From the NCBI GenBank assembly GCA_963676655.2, contig CAXXKX010000003.1, positions 2,542,001-2,606,000 of the forward strand: a DNA stretch of 64,000 bases, in the 5' to 3' direction. A program made the position numbers and the translations under genes. The DNA is from G963676655 sp963676655. GTDB lineage: Bacteria; Verrucomicrobiota; Lentisphaeria; Victivallales; Victivallaceae. Under the pieces are notes generated by a model that saw nothing but the letters and a program-made list of their open reading frames with translations, was not told where the DNA came from and ran no database searches. Below, one piece after another: positions 34,777 through 42,382 of this stretch (the stretch's first letter is position 1; every line of letters begins with the position of its first letter).

Positions 34777-36470
34777 ATAAATCCTTTAAAATAGCCTTGA
34801 TATCACTTGTAGTTGTTCCAGTTGTCACATTCTCATTGATGGTCTATTTTTCAGGGAATGTTGTTGTTGGTCATCAGAAAAAAAAAGCAACCCAGATTCC
34901 TGAAGAATACAGAAGTAATTTAAAAGAAGAATTTGAGGTAATGTGGAAGTCTTTGCCCGTTCCGACAGCAACAAATGATTTGGGGGAACCTGATATTCCA
35001 ATTGATTCTCAGGGGCGTATCAAGCCGCATATAATAAAGTCTGAGTCCGAAGTAAGGTATTTGATAAACAACCTGGAGAAAAATGAAATTTATCCAAAGA
35101 TCCTGAAATCTTTTTATTTTTATCGCAATGTTCCCGGGCAATGGGATAAAAAGAAAGCGATTGGCCTGATAAACGCCAGAATGAAAACAATGCCGGCTGG
35201 AGAGTCAAAACTATGGTTTCAATTGGCCGGGGTTGACGCATATGCCAGGCGATATACAAAGGATGTTCCAGACCCGGGTCCATCATACGTGCTTATATTT
35301 AAACACGCAAAAAAATTATCAGAGCTTGATGTGGAACTTTTTTATCGTTTGATAAAGGAAATGACATATGAGCCATCTCCATTTGCTAATGTCCGCAAAC
35401 CACGTGAGCCCCGGTATTTGAATCAAATAATTTTAGAATTGCTTCCAGCTTATTTATCTGTCAAAGTACTAAGTGATAAGGAGCCGGGGCTAACTAATGT
35501 AGCGCCTTATATGATGAAGCCTTTCCTGAAGAAATTTGATGAGAGAAAAGATCGTAGTTTCAATGAAATATATCGAAGTATGCTGATTTCTCAGCCGATT
35601 GATATATTGGAAAAAAGGCTGCCGCAATTACTTGTTCATCCTGAGTTTGTTAGTCAGTCGGATAATATTAAAAGGCGTCTTTATTCCCATATGGCTTTAC
35701 GTTATTGTATAGATGAATATGCAAGGGACAAGCAATTGATGTGGCTGGAAAAATATGTGAACGCCGGTGGCGGTTATTCAAGGTTGCTCTCTTTTTACTG
35801 CTCATATATCTCATTTGCGTTTTCAAAAGATCGAACTCAAAAGAAACTTGAAAAAGAGTTTGCGTATTTACACAATGATGGAGCGGCAGGCAAAGCCAAC
35901 CTGGTATATCATGATAAAAAGAATCTGCAATTTACCCGTGAAATAGCTAATTATATTGAAAAAAAATATGTTGTTGGCGATCGTCAGCAAAATGTAAAAC
36001 TGGATAATGAGTTAAGAATTAAATATCCTAACATGTATGGCCCAATTCAGTATTTGAAATTGGTTGATTTACAAAAAAATGAACAGGGCAGAAAAAAAAT
36101 GGTTACAGACTATAAGAAAGCTTGCGATAAGGCTTTTAAAAAAGCTTTGCGAGATTCCAGTCGTTCATTCGATGCGTTGGAAATGTTTAAGTTTATGAAA
36201 CGTATGCAGATGGAAAATCAGGGATACAAATATTTGGATGAGATGATTGACCATCTCCAGGATCCGTCTGAACTGAGATTGAGGCTGGCGTATATTGTTG
36301 TCAGCAAATATAAAAAAAATTATCAGCAAAAAGCGTTGTCAGTATTGGATAAAATTGATTTATCAAAATATGATACCAGCAATGGAGGAACATTGGCATT
36401 TCGTGTGAAGATGATTTCTAATCTTAAATTAGGTTTAAAAAAACAAAAAATACAATCCAGCAAAAAATAA
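34773..36470 (+). CDS. Membrane-anchored helical-repeat protein (module 2 copy)
   Basis: A 565-residue paralogue of the 26499 product. Instead of a cleavable signal it has an N-terminal span (IALISLVVVPVVTFSLMVYF) likely kept as an anchor. Residues ~75-165 (SEVRYLINNLEKNEIYPKIL, YFYRNVPGQWDKKKAIGLI, MPAGESKLWFQLAGVDAYA) are near-identical to the copy in module 1; the helical-repeat remainder is diverged (DKQLMWLEKYVNAGGGYSRL). Coupled to the upstream gene by ATGA and only 11 bp from the radical SAM maturase gene. Confidence 0.72.
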   Translation: MNKSFKIALISLVVVPVVTFSLMVYFSGNVVVGHQKKKATQIPEEYRSNLKEEFEVMWKSLPVPTATNDLGEPDIPIDSQGRIKPHIIKSESEVRYLINNLEKNEIYPKILKSFYFYRNVPGQWDKKKAIGLINARMKTMPAGESKLWFQLAGVDAYARRYTKDVPDPGPSYVLIFKHAKKLSELDVELFYRLIKEMTYEPSPFANVRKPREPRYLNQIILELLPAYLSVKVLSDKEPGLTNVAPYMMKPFLKKFDERKDRSFNEIYRSMLISQPIDILEKRLPQLLVHPEFVSQSDNIKRRLYSHMALRYCIDEYARDKQLMWLEKYVNAGGGYSRLLSFYCSYISFAFSKDRTQKKLEKEFAYLHNDGAAGKANLVYHDKKNLQFTREIANYIEKKYVVGDRQQNVKLDNELRIKYPNMYGPIQYLKLVDLQKNEQGRKKMVTDYKKACDKAFKKALRDSSRSFDALEMFKFMKRMQMENQGYKYLDEMIDHLQDPSELRLRLAYIVVSKYKKNYQQKALSVLDKIDLSKYDTSNGGTLAFRVKMISNLKLGLKKQKIQSSKK

Positions 36471-36481
36471 GAGATTACAGT

Positions 36482-37951
36482 ATGATAAAGACAGTGCTAG
36501 ATCCACGTTCTTACAAAGTATTTAAATTTAAAGATAAAATGGTTCTTTATGATATAAATACCGACTCCATAACAAAAATAGAAGATGATTTTACATATGA
36601 TCTGCTCGAGATGGCTGGTAAATGTGATATTGTGGACTTGCGAAACAAATTAAAAGAGAAATATCCGGATACTGATGACAAAAAGATAATCCATGTTATA
36701 AAACCATTGAAAGATGCTGGTTTTTTTATCAATCCACCTACGGACTATGAGCAGATAAAGAAAAATAAACGAAGGATAATGACGCATAAGTCAAATAAAA
36801 TCCAGCTTAGTGTGACGCAAGCATGTAATCTGGCTTGTATATACTGCTATGCAGAAGAGAGCGGCTCCAATGCAAAAAATCAATTGATGTCCTTTGAAAC
36901 TGCAAAGCAAGCCATAGACTATTTGGTTCGTGAAGCCGGAGACGAGAACAAATTGGGGCTTCAATTTTTTGGCGGAGAACCTTTAATGAACTTTGAATTG
37001 ATTAAACAGGTTGTTGATTATACCACAAAGCTGGGAAGTAAAATCGGGAAAACGTTTAATTATGCTGTTTCAACAAACTGTACATTGCTGACTGAAGAAG
37101 TACAGGATTACCTTGTAAAACACCGTTTCGGGATTTTGGTCAGTGTTGACGGGGATGAAGATACACATAATAAACAACGCCCGTTTCGTGACGGCAGGGA
37201 TTCTTATGAATTAGTTATTAAAAACGCTATGTCATTAAATGAAAAATACTTGAAAAATAAACACTTGTCTCCGCCGCGAATCAGGGCTAACATTATAAAT
37301 GGTAATGCTGACCGTTTGGCGGAAATTACTGACAGTTTCGCAGATATGGGCTTTAAAGCAATCGGGATTGCCCCTATAATGGAAAGACTGGGAGAAAATG
37401 CTCCTTTAGGGATGGATGATGCGGCGTTTGCCAAATGGACTGAGCAGGCGGATAATCAATTTGTCTATTGGCTGGACTGTGCAGCAGAAGATAAAGAAGT
37501 CAAGAATGCCTATATAAATAATGAAGTTAAACGTCGGTTCGGATTATTAAAATCAAAGAGAATTTTCGGTGGTATACGTTGTGGCGTGGGTAGAAATGTA
37601 AATACCGTTGATGTTGATGGTAATATATTCCCGTGTCACCGATATCCCGGAATGGATGAATACATCATCGGAAATGTTTATACAGGTATTGACCGTGAAA
37701 AACTTTCTGCGTATTACGATGATATCATCCGTAATATGCTTGAGAACTGTAAAGATTGCTGGATGAGGTATAAATGCGGCGGACCTTGTCCATGGCAGGT
37801 GTCCTCCCAGGAGGGAAAAATATGTCCGTCCGACAAATTGTCTTGTGATGACCGGATGCATTCATTCATGCAGGGAGCTTACATGTATGTATGCTTGTCA
37901 GAAAGCAAACCGGAGCTATTGGATAAATATATAAAAAAGCGGAAGAAGTGA
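36482..37951 (+). CDS. Radical SAM/SPASM peptide maturase with N-terminal RRE-like domain
   Basis: A 489-residue enzyme. Residues ~15-85 look like a PqqD/RRE-type winged helix that binds a precursor leader. The radical SAM cluster motif C-x3-C-x2-C is at Cys115, 119 and 122 (CNLACIYC), followed by FFGGEPLMNFELI. The C-terminal SPASM domain has CGVGRNVNTVDVDGNIFPCH and CKDCWMRYKCGGPC, matching the C-x2-C-x5-C-x3-C pattern that binds auxiliary Fe-S clusters. The layout matches SCIFF/ranthipeptide maturases and QhpD, which form Cys thioether bonds, QhpD specifically to Asp/Glu. The CD-repeat proteins are the obvious substrates. TatA and TatC genes follow at once. Confidence 0.93.
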   Translation: MIKTVLDPRSYKVFKFKDKMVLYDINTDSITKIEDDFTYDLLEMAGKCDIVDLRNKLKEKYPDTDDKKIIHVIKPLKDAGFFINPPTDYEQIKKNKRRIMTHKSNKIQLSVTQACNLACIYCYAEESGSNAKNQLMSFETAKQAIDYLVREAGDENKLGLQFFGGEPLMNFELIKQVVDYTTKLGSKIGKTFNYAVSTNCTLLTEEVQDYLVKHRFGILVSVDGDEDTHNKQRPFRDGRDSYELVIKNAMSLNEKYLKNKHLSPPRIRANIINGNADRLAEITDSFADMGFKAIGIAPIMERLGENAPLGMDDAAFAKWTEQADNQFVYWLDCAAEDKEVKNAYINNEVKRRFGLLKSKRIFGGIRCGVGRNVNTVDVDGNIFPCHRYPGMDEYIIGNVYTGIDREKLSAYYDDIIRNMLENCKDCWMRYKCGGPCPWQVSSQEGKICPSDKLSCDDRMHSFMQGAYMYVCLSESKPELLDKYIKKRKK

Positions 37952-37997
37952 ATAACCCAGAGTTATCACATCAGACGCATTTACAGGGAGACTGACT

Positions 37998-38234
37998 TTG
38001 GGTGGAATTGGCTGGTCCGAACTTGTTGTTGTTTTTGTTTTGATTTTACTACTTTTAGGTTCAAAGCGTGTGCCTGAACTTGCAAGGACAGTTGGTAAAG
38101 CAAAACGCGAATTTGACAAAGCAAAAGATGATTTATTAAAAGCTAAAAACGCGTTAGTTGAAGACGTGGACTTTGAAGTGCACTCAAAAAAAATCGATAA
38201 AAAATGTGTAAAGAAAGACTCCCATATTGGATAA
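37998..38234 (+). CDS. tatA: Twin-arginine translocase subunit TatA/E
   Basis: A 78-residue protein from TTG 37998 with CAGGGAG upstream. One N-terminal span (WSELVVVFVLILLLLGSKRV) with the Tat GxKRxPELAR hinge and the amphipathic helix (TVGKAKREFDKAKDDLLKAK). TatA rings or clusters form the passage for folded substrates. It lies between the maturase and tatC, so the Tat machinery is genetically tied to the CD-repeat proteins, which carry Tat signals. A second TatA is at 40109. Confidence 0.93.
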   Translation: MGGIGWSELVVVFVLILLLLGSKRVPELARTVGKAKREFDKAKDDLLKAKNALVEDVDFEVHSKKIDKKCVKKDSHIG

Positions 38235-38253
38235 AGGAAAATTCTAGTGCATC

Positions 38254-39015
38254 ATGCCGCAGCCTGAAAATGAAATAGACATTTCGATAATTGACCATTT
38301 GGAAGAACTGCGCTGGGTTCTTATCCGTTCGTTGATTGCGGTTGTAATATTGTTGCCTTTGACATTCTGGGCGGCGCAACCGGTTATTGATTTTGTGGTT
38401 AAAGACTGTGCCCCACAAGGCTTTACCTTGCAATATTTCAAATTAATGGAGCCGTTCCTTACAAAACTGAAAGTGGCTCTGATCTTGACTTTGTTTTTAG
38501 CTTTCCCATATATTGCCTGGCAATTCTGGCGCTTTGCCATACCTGGCATGTATAATAAGGAACGACGCATATTTGGAACTCTGGCTCTATTTAGCTGGCT
38601 GCTCTTTGTTTCCGGAGTAGCGTTTGGTTATTTAGTTATTTTGCCTTTTGTTGTTCAGTTTTCATTGTCTTTTGAAAACCCCCAGTTAAAGCCGTTATTG
38701 GGCTTGGCAGACTTTATCTCTATGACGGTATTATTATTGCTTGCTTTTGGACTTATTTTCCAGTTGCCGATAGCAATTATGGCATTGGTCAGAACCGGTT
38801 TGGTCAGCAAAGCGACTTTGAAGCATCAGAGACCGGTTATTGTTATTGTGATTGCCGTATTATCAGCATTGTTAACTCCGCCGGATGTAATAAGCCAGAT
38901 ATCCATGATAATACCAACTTATTGTTTATTTGAATTGAGTTTATTCTTTAGTAAAGAGCCGGAGATTGAAATTGTCGATGACAGCTTGGATAATCTCCCG
39001 ATTGATGCGGTATAG
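38254..39015 (+). CDS. tatC: Sec-independent protein translocase TatC
   Basis: A 253-residue protein with six membrane spans and the TatC signatures: HLEELRWVLIRS at the cytosolic N-terminus, the MEPFLTKLKVALIL segment, WRFAIPGMYNKERR, and the P-x-D-rich cytoplasmic LTPPDVISQ near the C-terminus. TatC binds the twin-arginine motif of substrates. The ATG is 19 bp after the tatA stop. No tatB was seen, in keeping with minimal TatAC systems. Confidence 0.95.
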   Translation: MPQPENEIDISIIDHLEELRWVLIRSLIAVVILLPLTFWAAQPVIDFVVKDCAPQGFTLQYFKLMEPFLTKLKVALILTLFLAFPYIAWQFWRFAIPGMYNKERRIFGTLALFSWLLFVSGVAFGYLVILPFVVQFSLSFENPQLKPLLGLADFISMTVLLLLAFGLIFQLPIAIMALVRTGLVSKATLKHQRPVIVIVIAVLSALLTPPDVISQISMIIPTYCLFELSLFFSKEPEIEIVDDSLDNLPIDAV

Positions 39016-39054
39016 TTTTCATTATAATTGTTGCCATTTGAAAGGAAAGTGACA

Positions 39055-40059
39055 ATGTTAAAAATTCAAGTAGTTACATTGTATTCTTTGTTCTTTTACC
39101 TGTTCTTTGCTGGATGCTATGAAGCCGACGCTGGAAAAAGCTTGCCTGGTAAAGCAATTGACTCTTCCCCCAATAAGATGATTGATATCCGGGTGGAAGG
39201 AGTTCCTGAAAATGTTGAAGAGACTGTTGGGGCTTTTGTCCCGGTAAATGATAATGATGATAATGGAGATGGTAATGTTGATTGCGAATATGACAAAGAA
39301 AGCATGAACGCAAGCCAATATGACCGTATTCCCATACATATTTCAATCGCAAAAGAATTAAAAAATCCCCAAACAGGCATCAATAAAAAACAACCTTTAA
39401 CGTTGGAAATTCCCAATAAGAGTAATGGATTTCGGATTTGGGAGAGCGCAACAGGGAAAAAGTTATTAATTAATCAAGCTGGTTCAGTTAAATTTGATTC
39501 TGCGGAAAAGGTTCCTAGTACCATCTGGTTGGATGCCGGCGGCAAAAATCGCAAGACAAGCTCAATCTATCTCAATGCCACATGGAACGGACAAAGAGAT
39601 GTCATTAAATTCAATTCCTTTAGAACTGATCTTAAGATTTCCGGATTGAAAGACGAGAAGGAAAAAATAGTTAAAGGAAAAGTTAAGTCGATTGCTCCTT
39701 TTGAAGAGAAACCAGGCTACGTTATCAACATGAAGAATCCGGAAACCCTGATAACCTATTTTGAACTTTTTGTATATGGTCAAAATTTGCCTAAGGAACA
39801 CAATGAAATGCAACTTATATGGCATGCTGACGATAAGATATCTGTCTATTCAAGCAAATTGAATGGGACTGAATATGTTCCTGATGAAATGTTGTCATCG
39901 GGCCATGTTTTTCCCGGAAATGACAAAGGAACAGTGTTCCTGGTTAAGGTAAATGCGGAATCAAAGCGCAAGAATGATGTTGAACTCATCAGTTGCTACA
40001 TCAGCCCCGTGAATGAAGCAATGCATGAAGATACAATTAAACTTACGGTAAAAAAATAA
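39055..40059 (+). CDS. Putative lipoprotein with domain shared with the two large secreted proteins
   Basis: A 334-residue protein; ATG 39055 is preceded by AAAGGAAAG. The signal ends in LFFAGC with Cys21 as a probable lipidation site (Phe at -3 is unusual). Residues ~65-200 repeat the domain of the 22145 and 30840 products: VNDNDDNGDGNVDCEYD, FRIWESATGKKLL, TIWLDAGGKNRKTSSIYLNA. It lacks their enzymatic C-terminus, so it may be the cell-surface anchor or a docking version of that domain. It follows tatC by 39 bp. Confidence 0.72.
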   Translation: MLKIQVVTLYSLFFYLFFAGCYEADAGKSLPGKAIDSSPNKMIDIRVEGVPENVEETVGAFVPVNDNDDNGDGNVDCEYDKESMNASQYDRIPIHISIAKELKNPQTGINKKQPLTLEIPNKSNGFRIWESATGKKLLINQAGSVKFDSAEKVPSTIWLDAGGKNRKTSSIYLNATWNGQRDVIKFNSFRTDLKISGLKDEKEKIVKGKVKSIAPFEEKPGYVINMKNPETLITYFELFVYGQNLPKEHNEMQLIWHADDKISVYSSKLNGTEYVPDEMLSSGHVFPGNDKGTVFLVKVNAESKRKNDVELISCYISPVNEAMHEDTIKLTVKK

Positions 40060-40108
40060 GCCTGACAATAAGGGGGGAGATATTGCCAGACTTAATATGT
40101 AATGACTA

Positions 40109-40339
40109 TTAAACGATTTTTGATGGTTCAGATTTTTCTGCCGGGCTAGTTTGAGATTCAGCAGTCGTGTCCTCTGCTAAAAGTTCATCTTTTTCTTTGA
40201 TAATTTCGTCCTGGGCCTTTTTAAATTCTCGCTTGGCTTTCCCGAGGGAACGTGCCAGTTCCGGAATGCGCTTTGCTCCGAATAACAACAGGACAAGACA
40301 AAATACAATTAATAATTCCGACCAACCTATGCCGCCCAT
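40109..40339 (-). CDS. tatA: Second TatA/E protein
   Basis: A 76-residue TatA with one membrane span (WSELLIVFCLVLLLFGAKRI), the same GxKRIPELARSLGKAKREF signature as the 37998 product, and a Ser/Glu-rich tail. It faces the lipoprotein gene and points away from tatC; 49 bp separate the two convergent genes, with only a weak inverted repeat between. Having two TatA genes around tatC suggests division of labour or a TatB-like role for one. Confidence 0.9.
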   Translation of the reverse strand: MGGIGWSELLIVFCLVLLLFGAKRIPELARSLGKAKREFKKAQDEIIKEKDELLAEDTTAESQTSPAEKSEPSKIV

Positions 40340-40447
40340 GATTTCCTCCTTGTATAGTTAATGGGTACTTCTATTACTCTAACACTGTTTTATTGCATTA
40401 CAAGTTTCTTTTGTGATAAATATTTATGGCGTATACGCTCTATATTT

Positions 40448-41584
40448 TTAAAAAACTTGTATTAGTACTGCCAGTAAAACAAAAAAACATCCGAGTGAAA
40501 ATTTACTGAATACCACATTTTTCTTAGACCATTTAATTAGCTTAGGTGTGTTTGCTCCGTTGTAGAATGCGATAAATATAATGGCCAGGGGGATGATAAA
40601 CATTAGGTTGTAGAGCAGCAGCAGACTGAACCATTTCACACTGGAACTTTCTTTTGTCATGAGGACAAGGGTTGGAATATATACTTGCCCGGTACAAACG
40701 CTTTCAAGTACCGTGACCAGGGAACCGACAAAAAATACTCCAGGCAGCAATGCTTTGAAGCTCAGACCTTCTTTCATTATTTTGTGTATAAGTTTTGATA
40801 CTGTTTCAGGAAGTTTTAATGAAACGGATTCGGCTTTTTTACTGGTTTTGTATCGGTAGCAATCAATAAATGATATTCCCGCGAAAATAAGTAAAATGAC
40901 AGATATCAAATCGTTAATTATCAACCGGAAAATATCGAACCCTGATAAAGCTCTAAGACAACTGAAAACACCAAAGCCTATTGATAGGTATGTAACGAAA
41001 CAAGAGATGCAATAAATTGTCCCCACCCAAAACATTTTTCTTTTGTTCACCTTTGCAACGCTCAACAGGCTAATGAAAAATACTAATGTCGAGAATACAC
41101 ACGGGTTAACTCCGTCTAATAGACCAGCGATTATGATAGTTCCTATTGTAAAACTATTGGCGCGACTCTCTAATATTTTCAATGAATCTCCGTTGTCAGT
41201 TTTTTGTCCTTGAACTTTATTATAGGAGGCATATTCAACATTCACAGTATCAATCAATTTTTTCTCAATATTATCTCCAGCCAGAATGATATGGGAATTA
41301 ATGACCATATACGCAGTATCATTGCTGTTTTCTTTAAGTTTATTCATAATGGAAAGCAGTTGCAAATAATTAGCTTTATTGCCTGTGCTTAGCACTTGCA
41401 ATCTATATTTTCCCCGGCAAGTTTCTGCAAGTTCTGGCAGAAGCAGTGATCTGATTCGGTGACATTTTTTGCAGCCCGGCTGATAATAGAAATCAATCAA
41501 AACAATTTTTCGATGAATAGGTTTATTGACCGCATGTCCCTGAGTTATTATCGCGAAACATAAGATCAGTAATAATGAGCGCAT
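40448..41584 (-). CDS. CcdA/DsbD-like thiol transporter with N-terminal thioredoxin-like domain
   Basis: A 378-residue protein with a signal (LLLILCFAIITQG), a thioredoxin-like domain with FYYQPGCKKCHRIRSLLLPE (C-x-x-C), and then about six membrane spans. The first span has the CcdA-type LLDGVNPCVFSTLVFF and a later one VLESVCTGQVYIPTL, the paired Cys-Pro/Gly sites that pass electrons across the membrane. The order (thioredoxin first, CcdA second) differs from DsbD, which has the thioredoxin at the C-terminus. It would keep exported Cys-rich proteins reduced or in the right pairing, fitting the CD-repeat cargo. Confidence 0.85.
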   Translation of the reverse strand: MRSLLLILCFAIITQGHAVNKPIHRKIVLIDFYYQPGCKKCHRIRSLLLPELAETCRGKYRLQVLSTGNKANYLQLLSIMNKLKENSNDTAYMVINSHIILAGDNIEKKLIDTVNVEYASYNKVQGQKTDNGDSLKILESRANSFTIGTIIIAGLLDGVNPCVFSTLVFFISLLSVAKVNKRKMFWVGTIYCISCFVTYLSIGFGVFSCLRALSGFDIFRLIINDLISVILLIFAGISFIDCYRYKTSKKAESVSLKLPETVSKLIHKIMKEGLSFKALLPGVFFVGSLVTVLESVCTGQVYIPTLVLMTKESSSVKWFSLLLLYNLMFIIPLAIIFIAFYNGANTPKLIKWSKKNVVFSKFSLGCFFVLLAVLIQVF

Positions 41585-41671
41585 TGTAAATCCATTATGA
41601 TTTGAAGTATTCCCTTGTTTATGCTAATTTAACAGTAATACAAAAAAAATCAACTAAGCAATTGTGATTCA

Positions 41672-42382
41672 ATGGCGCATATATCCAAAAAAATATTGTC
41701 ACTTTTATTATATTTCTTGCTGGTCGATTATGCATTTTGCCAGGCATTACTTACTGTACAAGGAGAATCGAGAGTTGATTTTGGGGAGTATCCTGCAAAA
41801 GAATCTAAAAACCATCAGTTTACAATAAAAAACTCAGGGAAATCAAATTTAAATATTCAAGCTCTACGCATGACCTGTGACTGTTCTGAAGCAAGTATTT
41901 CAAATAAGAGTATCAGGCCGGGGAAAAAAGCGATAATTACATTAAAAGTTAAGGGAAACGACCTGACCGGAAAGTATACCCATAAAATTTATATTATTTC
42001 AAATGACCCAAATAACAAGATTGCGGAACTTTTTTTCTCAGGGAATGCAATTCCTTTATGTGATGTCAAGCCAGAAAAAAATCTTTATGTAGGGACGGTG
42101 AAGGTCGGGAGTAAGTTTAATCAACTCTTTACCATTATCCCTAGACAAAATGACGTAATATTAGGTAATCCTGAAATTAAAGCGAAATTTCCATTGGAAG
42201 CAAAAATATCAAGAAAAAATAATGGATATTTCATATTGCAGTTGAAGTCTGACAATGTTGTTGCGAAGAGAAATCGTTTTTCGATTCAAGTTTTTGTTCC
42301 AATAATTAAACCGAAAGGATGGAGTCCGATAGAGATTCACATTAAGGGAAGAATGGCAAATGCAGCGGATCACCATCATTAG
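41672..42382 (+). CDS. Exported DUF1573-family Ig-like protein
   Basis: A 236-residue protein with a signal peptide (ILSLLLYFLLVDYAFCQ) and a DUF1573 fold: VDFGEYPAKESKNHQFTIKN, then ALRMTCDCSEASISN and IRPGKKAIITLKV, the pattern seen in planctomycete and Lentisphaera secreted proteins. A second, less conserved beta domain follows, and the C-terminus is His-rich (AADHHH). It diverges from the CcdA-like gene across 87 bp and overlaps the convergent toroid gene by 4 bp. Function unknown. Confidence 0.8.
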   Translation: MAHISKKILSLLLYFLLVDYAFCQALLTVQGESRVDFGEYPAKESKNHQFTIKNSGKSNLNIQALRMTCDCSEASISNKSIRPGKKAIITLKVKGNDLTGKYTHKIYIISNDPNNKIAELFFSGNAIPLCDVKPEKNLYVGTVKVGSKFNQLFTIIPRQNDVILGNPEIKAKFPLEAKISRKNNGYFILQLKSDNVVAKRNRFSIQVFVPIIKPKGWSPIEIHIKGRMANAADHHH

